A stretch of DNA of 6,598 nucleotides from Desulfobacterales bacterium (GTDB lineage Bacteria > Desulfobacterota > Desulfobacteria > Desulfobacterales > Desulfosalsimonadaceae). How positions within the stretch are numbered: the stretch's first letter is position 1; every line of letters starts with the position of its first letter. Positions 1 to 5,882 of the stretch are shown piece by piece. Position numbers and translations under genes: made by a program. The DNA is taken from assembly GCA_018224315.1 (NCBI GenBank), contig JAGTVF010000115.1:1-6598 (forward strand). The letters run 5' to 3'. A model generated the notes under the pieces. The model searched no databases and had not been told where the DNA came from. It saw only the letters and a program-made list of their open reading frames with translations.

Positions 1-203
1 AAAGTTAACCTTCCAAGCCCATCTGATTTTTTCCGGCTTCTTCTCCCAGACCTATATCAGGCTTTGTCAAACTTGGCAAGCATACCCGTTTTCCTTTCCG
101 GCAACTACCGCTGTTGGCCAGGCCATGCTACATGTGTTACAGGATACGGTTTTTTTGACGGCCTGCATTTCACTAAACAGAAAATTCCGGCGGGTTGTTG
201 AAA
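1..203. other. Left-edge intergenic sequence, no gene recognised
   Basis: No reading frame with a credible start and protein pattern is visible on either strand. Minus-strand TTTGACA (71-65 region) matches a -35 box but no -10 box follows at the right spacing. TTGNCAA occurs twice nine bases apart (64-70, 73-79), and TGGCCAGGCCA (115-125) is a short palindrome. None is strong enough to call a site. A seven-T run (150-156) lacks a clear stem before it. Confidence 0.5.
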
Positions 204-222
204 CCCCCGGGATCAACCGGGG
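204..222 (-). terminator. Probable transcription terminator after the cyclase gene
   Basis: Read on the minus strand, the six bases CCCCGG (222-217) pair perfectly with CCGGGG (210-205) around a six-base loop, starting the base after the cyclase stop codon. The tail is only GTTTC (204-200), so the U tract is short and this is a weak or imperfect intrinsic terminator; it could instead be a 3'-end-protecting hairpin with Rho-dependent termination beyond. Confidence 0.45.
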
Positions 223-1299
223 CTAGGAACGCAGCACGTGGTAGCAGACCACCGGCTCCAGCTTGTTTTTCACGTGCACCTGCCCCCGGCATTCAAACGC
301 GAAATTTTCCGTGTTGGCCAGATAGGTCTGCTCGCCGATGATGATCTCACCGCCGGCAGCCATCTGCTCAAGCCTGGCCGCCACGTTGACGCAATCGCCT
401 ATTACGGTGTAATCCATCCGGTTGGCCGAGCCGATGTTGCCGATAATGGCCGTGCCCGTGTTAATGCCAATGCCGAGTTCAAAATATTCCAATCCGGCCG
501 CCATTCGACGCCGCCGCATGGCGTCGGTGGCCGCCTGGATTTCAATAGCTGTTCGAATGGCGTTTGCCGGAGCATTGCCATCTGTGTCCACCAGACCGAA
601 TACGGCAATCAGCTGATCACCCACGAACTTGTCCAGCAGGCCGCTGTTTTTAAAAATAATATCGACCATGACGCTGAAATACTCGTTTAGCATGGCCACC
701 ACCTCTTCTGCGGCCATACGCTCGGCAATGGTGGTAAATGAACGAATATCGGCAAACAGCACAGTAACATTGCGCCGCTCGGTTTCCAGAAAAACCCCTT
801 CCTTGAGGTTAATGAGCTTTTCCACAAGGTTGTTTCCCACATACCGGCTCAGGCGGTTTCGCAATTGCTCTTCACGCTTGCTGCGCTGATAAGACAGGGC
901 CAGATCCCGGGCATAGACCATCAACTGGGTGGCCTGCTGCTGGTTTTTGCGATTTAATTCTTCAACCTGTTTTTGCAGCATATGAAAAGAACCGGCAATG
1001 TCGAATAACTCCCGGTCCGCACGCAGCTCTGTCAATTCCGCTTCTCCCCCCTGCCCGGCCCGGCCGGCAGCCTGCATTAGCTGCCGGATCTGGGATGCCA
1101 GCCGGCGCAGTAAGATATAGCCGGAAACCATGCTTGCCAAGGCCAGGGGCAAAGCCCAGCGAAGATCCTTGACTGGATCAGGGGATAGACGAAATAAGAG
1201 AAAAAGCAACAAAAGAAAGGGGAAAATGGCCATCAGCACAGCCGCCACCCGAATCCGGCCGACAGCGCTCAAGTAATTTTTCCGATTCCGCCGGTTCAT
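223..1299 (-). CDS. Membrane-anchored class III (IIIb-type) adenylate cyclase
   Basis: A 358-aa cyclase that makes cAMP from ATP. Two hydrophobic segments (about 18-37 and 49-65) joined by an 11-residue loop anchor it in the inner membrane with almost no periplasmic part. A HAMP-like stretch (about 62-115) and a coiled coil (105-150) lead to the RYVGNNLVEKLI linker and the catalytic domain (175-357). All catalytic positions are present: metal ligands D184 (FADIRSF) and D228 (KFVGD), purine contacts K224 and T298 (DYTVIGD), and transition-state residues N305 and R309 (VNVAAR). The Lys/Thr pair is the class IIIb pattern associated with adenylate, not guanylate, cyclase. A class IIIb enzyme can respond to bicarbonate in some bacteria; that is family knowledge, not shown here. 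The ATG overlaps the PilZ stop by four bases (1296-1299) and lacks a strong ribosome site, pointing to coupled translation. It is the last gene before a hairpin. Confidence 0.94.
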   Translation of the reverse strand: MNRRNRKNYLSAVGRIRVAAVLMAIFPFLLLLFLLFRLSPDPVKDLRWALPLALASMVSGYILLRRLASQIRQLMQAAGRAGQGGEAELTELRADRELFDIAGSFHMLQKQVEELNRKNQQQATQLMVYARDLALSYQRSKREEQLRNRLSRYVGNNLVEKLINLKEGVFLETERRNVTVLFADIRSFTTIAERMAAEEVVAMLNEYFSVMVDIIFKNSGLLDKFVGDQLIAVFGLVDTDGNAPANAIRTAIEIQAATDAMRRRRMAAGLEYFELGIGINTGTAIIGNIGSANRMDYTVIGDCVNVAARLEQMAAGGEIIIGEQTYLANTENFAFECRGQVHVKNKLEPVVCYHVLRS

Positions 1300-1787
1300 T
1301 CAGGGCATTCGCTTTCTTCAGGCGCCATGCGCTGAAAATCAAATGCATGGTGAAAGCAAACAGCAATGCCCTGCAAACCGGCATCGGGTTTGGCGCCGCA
1401 AGCCTCCGGGCAGTTGATGCGCACCACGCTTGCCTGGTTTCGGATGCAGGCCGGCACGTCTTCTGCGGCATCGAGCATAATGGCCACGTCTATATCCTGG
1501 CCCACGTGGTAGCGGTCCGGAAAACTGGACAAAAACAGTGCACCGCTGCCCGATACATCCTGCAGGCGGGTATTTTCCGTAAAAGGGCGGTTTTGGAAAT
1601 CTTTTCCGGAAATCCGTACCGGGAAGGTAATCTGGTAGCGATCAAAAGAGCGCTTATCAAAACTGCTGTCCGGTTCCGGCACGTGAGGGGACAACTGTTT
1701 TGGCAGGGTTCCGGGCAGAATCCGCCGGACAAATCCCCGTAAACGCGTTTTCAGGGAGTCAAGCAACGGATCGGCTTCCTTTTTCAA
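1296..1787 (-). CDS. PilZ domain protein, likely c-di-GMP receptor
   Basis: A 163-aa protein with a single PilZ domain. Residues 1-40 are a basic, amphipathic-looking N-terminal helix plus linker (KTRLRGFVRRILPG). The c-di-GMP signature is complete: R46-S-F-D-R50 (RxxxR), and D77-V-S-G-S-G82 (DxSxxG) at the expected distance, followed by ALFLSS and later strands to about residue 155. Such proteins bind c-di-GMP and change partner contacts, often in pilus, secretion or motility control. The start is uncertain. TTG 1787 is the longest form, and an in-frame TGA lies two codons upstream. TTG 1766 (residue 8) is an alternative, with AAGGAAG eight bases before it. It begins 26 bases after the ATPase stop, across a 15-bp tandem repeat, and its stop overlaps the cyclase start (ATGA), so translation is probably coupled in both directions. 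Confidence 0.9.
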   Translation of the reverse strand: MKKEADPLLDSLKTRLRGFVRRILPGTLPKQLSPHVPEPDSSFDKRSFDRYQITFPVRISGKDFQNRPFTENTRLQDVSGSGALFLSSFPDRYHVGQDIDVAIMLDAAEDVPACIRNQASVVRINCPEACGAKPDAGLQGIAVCFHHAFDFQRMAPEESECPE

Positions 1788-1788
1788 A

Positions 1789-1818
1789 TCTCAGGACATC
1801 AGGTCTCAGGACATCAGG
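1789..1818. repeat. Perfect 2 x 15-bp tandem repeat at the ATPase/PilZ junction
   Basis: The unit TCTCAGGACATCAGG (plus strand) occurs at 1789-1803 and again at 1804-1818 without mismatch. Each unit contains TCAGG twice, eight bases apart, so four TCAGG copies lie at 1791, 1799, 1806 and 1814. The repeat covers the ATPase stop codon (1814-1816) and fills the gap to the PilZ start. Because the period is five codons, the ATPase-frame stop and an ATG-TCC-TGA mini-ORF in the PilZ frame are both duplicated. Replication slippage is the simplest origin. Confidence 0.9.
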
Positions 1819-4192
1819 TGATGCACACCCGGCGGACCTCGCTCATGTCCGTAAATCCGGCAAACATCTTGGCAATGCCGTCCTGAACCAGCGTGGTCAT
1901 ACCCTCCTGGCTTGCCTGGTTGAAAAGCTCTTCAGCACTGGCCTGCCGCTTGATCATCCGCTTGATTTCCTTGGAGCCGTCCATGAGTTCATGGATGCCC
2001 ATCCGGCCCTTATAACCGCTGCTGCACTGGTCACAGCCTTTGGGCCTGTAAATGGTCAGATCCTCGGACCAGGTAATGCCGGTTTGATCAAATGCATCCG
2101 CTCCGTAAATTTCAACAATTTCATCGAATTCCTCCCGGGTGGGATGATAAGCCTCCCGGCAGTTGGAACACAGGCGGCGCACCAGGCGCTGGGCCAGCAC
2201 ACAGATAAACGCATCGGAGAAATTCAGGGGATTTAACCCCATGTCCAGAAGCCGGGTCACGGTTTCCGGGGCACTGTTGGTATGCAGCGTGGAAAACACC
2301 AGGTGACCGGTCAGGGAGGCCTCGACACCAATGGAAGCGGTTTCGTAATCCCGCATTTCACCGACCATGATCACATCCGGGTCAGCCCGGAGAAAGGAAC
2401 GCATGATACGGGCAAAATCCAGCCCGATCTTTTTGTGCACCTCCACCTGGCGCAATCCCTGCTGGGTAATTTCCACCGGGTCTTCAGCAGTCCAAATCTT
2501 TCGCTCGGGGGTATTGATGTGATGCAGTGCTGAATGCAGGGTTGTGGTTTTACCCGAACCTGTGGGCCCCACACACAGAATCAGCCCGTAGGGCTTGGAA
2601 ATACCCCGCCGCATAACTTCAAGATTGCGCTCGGTCATGCCCATTTCGTCGATTTTCATGGCACCGGCTGAAGCCAGGATGCGCATTACGGCATCTTCCA
2701 GGCCCCCGGCTGTGGGCAGGGTGGCCACACGGAGTTCAAACTGCGGCACGCCCCGCCGCCGGAATTTAATTTTTCCATCCTGGGGCATACGCCGTTCAGC
2801 AATGTCGAGTCCGGCCATGATCTTGATACGGGATAACAAGGCATTGGCAAAGGTATTGGGCACTTCGAGAAAATCCTGGCACACCCCGTCTATGCGGAAA
2901 CGGATCTTGGTACGCCGGGAGATGGGGGATGGTTCCACGTGAACATCCGAAGCGTTTTTCCGGAAAGCCGTAATCAGGGTCTGATCCACCAGCCGGACCA
3001 CCTTGCCGGAGGCCTCGGTATAGGCTTCAAAGTCTTCTTCTTCATCGTCTTCGTCTTCGAATTCGATTTCCGGCAGATTTTCAAAGGCATCAGTAGTGGA
3101 AAGGCTTTCCTGTTCTGTCTTGACTGATTTTTTTCCAACAAAAAAATGATTAATGATGGCTTCAATATCTTCCTTGATGCCAACGGAGAAGACAAACTTG
3201 CTGGTGTTAAACAGCGCCTTGGCATGATCGAGCTTGCGCAGGTCTTTGGGATCATCGAGCAGAATTTCAATATGATCGATTTCCCATTTCAGGGGCACCC
3301 ATAAGTCCTGGAGCAGAAAGGGCTTTTTGAGGTTGGCCAGAAGTTCGTAGGGCACCTCCATGTTTGAATGAAATTCCTTGAAGGGGCAGTGATAAAACGC
3401 GGATAAAGACTTTCCGATCTGCTCCTTGGGGACCTTGAATTGCTCCATGAGCACCTGTTCCACGCTCTTTTTAAGCTGCTTGGAGATGCCCAGTGCCTTT
3501 TGGAGCTGATCAGTGGTGACAACCTCATTTCGCAGCAGATAATCATAGCGGGATTCATACCGCTCGCCCGGTTCTGCGGAAGCCAGCTTTTCCTTGATTT
3601 TGGGGTAAACCGGATCGATGCCCTGAACGGATTGATAACACTCAGCAGCCAGTTCCTTATAATCGCGATGCTCAAATGCCAGGCCGAGTTCGTATTTCAT
3701 ATCTGCCCGGATTTTTTCTGAAAGCTGATTTTCCTCGCCGATGGCATCGACGCGCTCAATGACCTCGGTCGGCGGAAACAAAGCAAAAAAGCACTCCAGT
3801 AAATCTGCATAAAACTTGTCCACCGGATAATCGGCTGAAAAAAGCTTTTGATATTCTTTTACCGCTTCCTTGTACAGTCCAAGTTCCTTGAAGGCCGTGG
3901 CGCTGTCATAGACCTCAGGGGCGCTTTCCCCGAGGGAAAGCCCTGACTTGATGTGAGAGACGTCTTCGGTGGACAACTCCTTGGCCACCTCCTGATCCAG
4001 ATCCTCGGCCTCCTGGCTCAGGGAATCGATTTTGCTTTGGATTTCCGCTCTTGTCGCTTCGGTTAAATCGGTGAAAGATTCAAGCATATTCCGGTATACG
4101 GAGATAGCTTCTTCGTATAACCCGTGGGCCTCGTATGCTTCTGCCACCTTTTGCCGGGAGTCGAAACCGGGTTGTTTTTCCACGGTCTCCAT
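1814..4192 (-). CDS. GspE/PilB-family assembly ATPase with TPR-like N-terminal extension
   Basis: A 792-aa type II/IV secretion ATPase, about 220 residues longer than the usual 500-570. In order: TPR-like helical repeats (about 13-45, 93-125, 164-195; for example AEAYEAHGLYEEAISVYRNM); an MshEN/T2SSE-N-type region (about 212-350); a very acidic linker (376-389); and the motor domain (395-792). Motor motifs are complete: Walker A GPTGSGKTT (542-550), Asp box IWTAEDPVE (567-574), Walker B DPDVIMVGEMRD with Glu612, His box TGHLVFSTLHTN (628-639), and a zinc-type tetracysteine at C675, C678, C720 and C723. The family forms cytoplasmic hexamers that power pilus or pseudopilus assembly against a GspF/PilC platform, which is not encoded here. 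The start ATG at 4192 has AAGGA seven bases upstream, and an in-frame TAA at 4211-4213 rules out a longer protein. Neighbours suggest it is the output of the cluster. Which machine it drives is not visible. Confidence 0.95.
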   Translation of the reverse strand: METVEKQPGFDSRQKVAEAYEAHGLYEEAISVYRNMLESFTDLTEATRAEIQSKIDSLSQEAEDLDQEVAKELSTEDVSHIKSGLSLGESAPEVYDSATAFKELGLYKEAVKEYQKLFSADYPVDKFYADLLECFFALFPPTEVIERVDAIGEENQLSEKIRADMKYELGLAFEHRDYKELAAECYQSVQGIDPVYPKIKEKLASAEPGERYESRYDYLLRNEVVTTDQLQKALGISKQLKKSVEQVLMEQFKVPKEQIGKSLSAFYHCPFKEFHSNMEVPYELLANLKKPFLLQDLWVPLKWEIDHIEILLDDPKDLRKLDHAKALFNTSKFVFSVGIKEDIEAIINHFFVGKKSVKTEQESLSTTDAFENLPEIEFEDEDDEEEDFEAYTEASGKVVRLVDQTLITAFRKNASDVHVEPSPISRRTKIRFRIDGVCQDFLEVPNTFANALLSRIKIMAGLDIAERRMPQDGKIKFRRRGVPQFELRVATLPTAGGLEDAVMRILASAGAMKIDEMGMTERNLEVMRRGISKPYGLILCVGPTGSGKTTTLHSALHHINTPERKIWTAEDPVEITQQGLRQVEVHKKIGLDFARIMRSFLRADPDVIMVGEMRDYETASIGVEASLTGHLVFSTLHTNSAPETVTRLLDMGLNPLNFSDAFICVLAQRLVRRLCSNCREAYHPTREEFDEIVEIYGADAFDQTGITWSEDLTIYRPKGCDQCSSGYKGRMGIHELMDGSKEIKRMIKRQASAEELFNQASQEGMTTLVQDGIAKMFAGFTDMSEVRRVCIT

Positions 4193-4199
4193 ATTTCCA

Positions 4200-4223
4200 T
4201 CCTTTTTGATTTACAAAATAGCA
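4200..4223 (-). promoter_or_regulatory. ATPase ribosome site and possible extended -10 promoter
   Basis: The minus strand reads TGCTATTTT at 4223-4215, an extended -10-like element (TGnTATnnT), followed by the AAGGA ribosome site (4204-4200) seven bases before the ATPase ATG. The transcript would start near 4208, giving a short leader. There is no convincing -35 box at 16-18 bases, so an internal promoter is only a possibility; the AAGGA site itself is good. The surrounding 79-base gap holds nothing else convincing beyond a weak ATGGA/TCCAT hairpin. Confidence 0.25.
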
Positions 4224-4271
4224 CAGGCTGCCGGATCCAAATGGAGCCGCATTCCATCAAAAACGAATTGA

Positions 4272-4637
4272 TCAGCCCTTGCGTCTTTTAAATATCTGAC
4301 CGAACCTTCGTCCCGGTTTGATCCGTTCCAGAGAGGGAAGAAGGATCTCACAGTTGAGCCTTACCATTGAAACCGGAGCCAGGTCATCGAGCACCACCAC
4401 CACATACCCCGGCCTGGCCTTTCGGACATACAGACGTTTGCTGTCAAATACGAATTCTGCCTCACCGATCTCGGATAATTCACCGGCAAAAGACGACCAG
4501 TCAAACCTGCCAAGACGCGACTGTTCATCACCGTATCCGGAAGAAAACGCACTGGTCACCACCTGCCCGTTTCCGGCAATGACGATCACGCCGTGAACAC
4601 CTTCGATGGTGATAATATCCTTGAAAATATCTTTCAT
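4272..4637 (-). CDS. Roadblock/LC7-like small protein
   Basis: A 121-aa soluble protein whose pattern fits the Roadblock/LC7 fold: helix 1 (MKDIFKDIITI), a GVxGVIVIAGNGQVV strand-turn-strand (13-27), a central helix (46-57), strands EAEFVFDSKRLYVRKARPGYVVVVLDD (59-85) and a last helix (89-104) ending in LLPSLERI. Family members in bacteria, such as MglB, bind and activate small Ras-like GTPases; others act as scaffolds. No GTPase gene is in this window, so the partner is unknown. The C-terminus is strongly basic (PGRRFGQIFKRRKG, 108-121), which might support membrane or polyanion contact. The ATG at 4637 is preceded by GGGAAGGG (4640-4647), a purine-rich ribosome site set close to the start. 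It lies between the response regulator (74-base gap) and the ATPase (79-base gap). The fold call rests on pattern recognition, not on an alignment. Confidence 0.8.
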   Translation of the reverse strand: MKDIFKDIITIEGVHGVIVIAGNGQVVTSAFSSGYGDEQSRLGRFDWSSFAGELSEIGEAEFVFDSKRLYVRKARPGYVVVVLDDLAPVSMVRLNCEILLPSLERIKPGRRFGQIFKRRKG

Positions 4638-4652
4638 TGCCCTTCCCGTTCA

Positions 4653-4662
4653 CCTGATCAGG
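4653..4662. other. Perfect 10-bp palindrome CCTGATCAGG upstream of the Roadblock gene
   Basis: CCTGATCAGG is its own reverse complement and lies about 16 bases before the Roadblock start codon, just upstream of its GGGAAGGG ribosome site. It could be a short operator or chance. A further CCGG/CCGG pair (4673-4676 and 4682-4685) lies between it and the AT-rich inverted repeat, so the 74-base gap is unusually rich in dyads. No promoter elements are clear here. Confidence 0.25.
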
Positions 4663-4688
4663 CATTTGCGTCCCGGCGGAACCGGCTT

Positions 4689-4708
4689 TTTTTCAAATTT
4701 TTGAAAAA
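4689..4708. repeat. AT-rich inverted repeat downstream of the response regulator
   Basis: TTTTTCAAA (4689-4697) and TTTGAAAAA (4700-4708) are perfect inverted copies with two bases between, or an eight-pair stem with a four-base loop. It begins three bases beyond the response regulator stop (4712-4714). In the minus-strand transcript the stem is all A-U apart from one pair and is followed by A residues, not U, so it does not look like an intrinsic terminator for this operon. It could be an mRNA processing or attenuation hairpin, or neutral. Confidence 0.5.
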
Positions 4709-4711
4709 CCC

Positions 4712-5818
4712 TTAGAGCAGCAGATCAATAATCCGGTCCCGGGAAACATCATGGCTCATCCGTATCACACTCACCTGGCTGCCGGGCACAATCACCCGCT
4801 GGCCCGTGGATTTCTGATTCACATAAACGGCATTGAGCTCTCCGCTGCCGCATAGCTTTCCGATCCGCGCGGCTTCCTGCAGAAGACCGGAATAACGCTG
4901 ATCTTCATATATATCCTCCACTCCGGGAACCTGTCCGAATATGGATTCCAATTTGCCTTGGGACGACCCCGGAGCTGAAGCCCCGGGGGATGAGGGCACT
5001 TTTCTGTCTGCTGCTGCTGATCCGGAGCGGGAATGGTCTGTTTCTGACGGTGCAACTTGTTCTTCAGACTGGGTGAAAATGGGGCTGTCGAGCAGAATCT
5101 GGTCGTTTGGCGAATTCTCATGGGGCGAAAAATCCGGCCGGTTTTCATCCTTTTGGCGCATGGCGTTTAGCAGCATCGACTGAAGGCCTCCGTTGATGAG
5201 CTTTTCGGTCACCTGACAAAAATTTTCAATTGTCAGCGACACTCCGGACCAGGAAAGAATTTCATAGGCCGCCTCATGACCCTGCTGACCGCCCAGCCGG
5301 GCATTGATCAACTCCCCGTCCCTGAAAAACAACACGCCCAGCTGCTTGCCGGTCTTGCGGGCCACACGAAGGGTGCAGGTCTGGCTTTCCATTTCAATGA
5401 GCTGCAGAAATGTTTCCAGGGAAACATTATGCAGGCTGCCGCCTTCCGCCTGGGTTCTGAGTATCCGGTTGATGCGCTCAATCAGGTCTTCCGTGCTCAA
5501 AGGCTTGACCATGTAATCGCTGGCCCCGCTTTTAAAAACCACCTCCCGGGTCTTGGGACGATCATAGGCGGTGACAATCATCACCGGAATATCCGGATAA
5601 TCCCGGCTGATCCGGTTGACCAGCTCAAAACCATCGATTCCCGGCATCCGCAAATCACTGATCACAGCGCTGACGTGGTCGGCGGCCAGCATATTCAGCG
5701 CCTCCTGGCCGCTTTCAGTGGTTGCCACTGCAAAAGGCGGGGCGTTTTGCTTCAGCTCCTGCTCCATGAGCTGGAGCCAAACCGCATCATCATCGACTAT
5801 GAGCACTTTTGGTGTCAT
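4712..5818 (-). CDS. Response regulator: receiver + PATAN (DUF4388) + unassigned C-terminal domain
   Basis: A 368-aa two-component response regulator without a DNA-binding domain. Residues 1-123 are a receiver domain with every key position visible: the acidic pocket D9-D10-D11, phosphoacceptor D55 (in SDLRMPG), switch T83, Y102 and K105 (in YMVKPL). Residues 127-222 are a PATAN/DUF4388 domain with family landmarks GSLHNVSLETFLQLIEME, LFFRDGELINARLG and AAYEILSW. Residues 224-288 are a Pro/Ser/Gln-rich, probably disordered linker. The last 79 residues form a separate small domain starting LESIFGQVPGVEDIY. I chose the ATG at 5818 because AGGTGATC, an eight-base match to the anti-Shine-Dalgarno region, sits directly before it. 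A GTG at 5824 would add two residues. Output is most likely by protein contact. No histidine kinase lies in the window. The gap to the preceding gene is 64 bases, so they are probably co-transcribed. Confidence 0.93.
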   Translation of the reverse strand: MTPKVLIVDDDAVWLQLMEQELKQNAPPFAVATTESGQEALNMLAADHVSAVISDLRMPGIDGFELVNRISRDYPDIPVMIVTAYDRPKTREVVFKSGASDYMVKPLSTEDLIERINRILRTQAEGGSLHNVSLETFLQLIEMESQTCTLRVARKTGKQLGVLFFRDGELINARLGGQQGHEAAYEILSWSGVSLTIENFCQVTEKLINGGLQSMLLNAMRQKDENRPDFSPHENSPNDQILLDSPIFTQSEEQVAPSETDHSRSGSAAADRKVPSSPGASAPGSSQGKLESIFGQVPGVEDIYEDQRYSGLLQEAARIGKLCGSGELNAVYVNQKSTGQRVIVPGSQVSVIRMSHDVSRDRIIDLLL

Positions 5819-5826
5819 GATCACCT
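5819..5826 (-). promoter_or_regulatory. Ribosome binding site deciding the response regulator start
   Basis: On the minus strand AGGTGATC precedes ATG 5816-5818 directly. It matches the 3' half of the extended Shine-Dalgarno sequence (GGAGGTGATC), whose register places the core about five bases from the ATG. The alternative GTG start (5824) lies inside this site, which argues for the ATG. The nearby TATAAC (5829-5834) resembles a -10 box but is too close to the start and has no -35 partner. Confidence 0.55.
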
Positions 5827-5882
5827 GTTATATGGATTCCGGCGGCTTTTTCCGGTGCCTGCCATTGAAAACCGGCGTTTCG

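Noticed and set aside
30..75. Possible sigma-70 promoter on the minus strand with TTGACA
   Set aside because: The -35 match is perfect but no -10-like hexamer lies 15-19 bases downstream; the nearest TATA is only about eight bases away.
100..130. Possible sigma-54 (-24/-12) site at TGGCC...TTGCC on the minus strand
   Set aside because: The GG-to-GC spacing is about 15 bases where 10 is required.
1178..1471. 97-aa minus-strand frame over the PilZ/cyclase junction
   Set aside because: It overlaps both real genes in another frame, and the two genes are each explained by complete domain motifs.
1791..1818. Four TCAGG copies read as a transcription-factor array or CRISPR-like repeat
   Set aside because: They are fully explained by two copies of one 15-bp unit, with no spacers and no promoter context; a simple tandem duplication is enough.
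1700..2236. 178-aa open frame on the plus strand
   Set aside because: It is antisense to the C-terminal motor region of the ATPase, including its tetracysteine region, and lacks recognisable domain features.
4689..4708. Inverted repeat read as an intrinsic terminator of the response regulator
   Set aside because: In the sense transcript the stem is nearly all A-U and is followed by A residues, not a U tract; the downstream gene is close and co-oriented.
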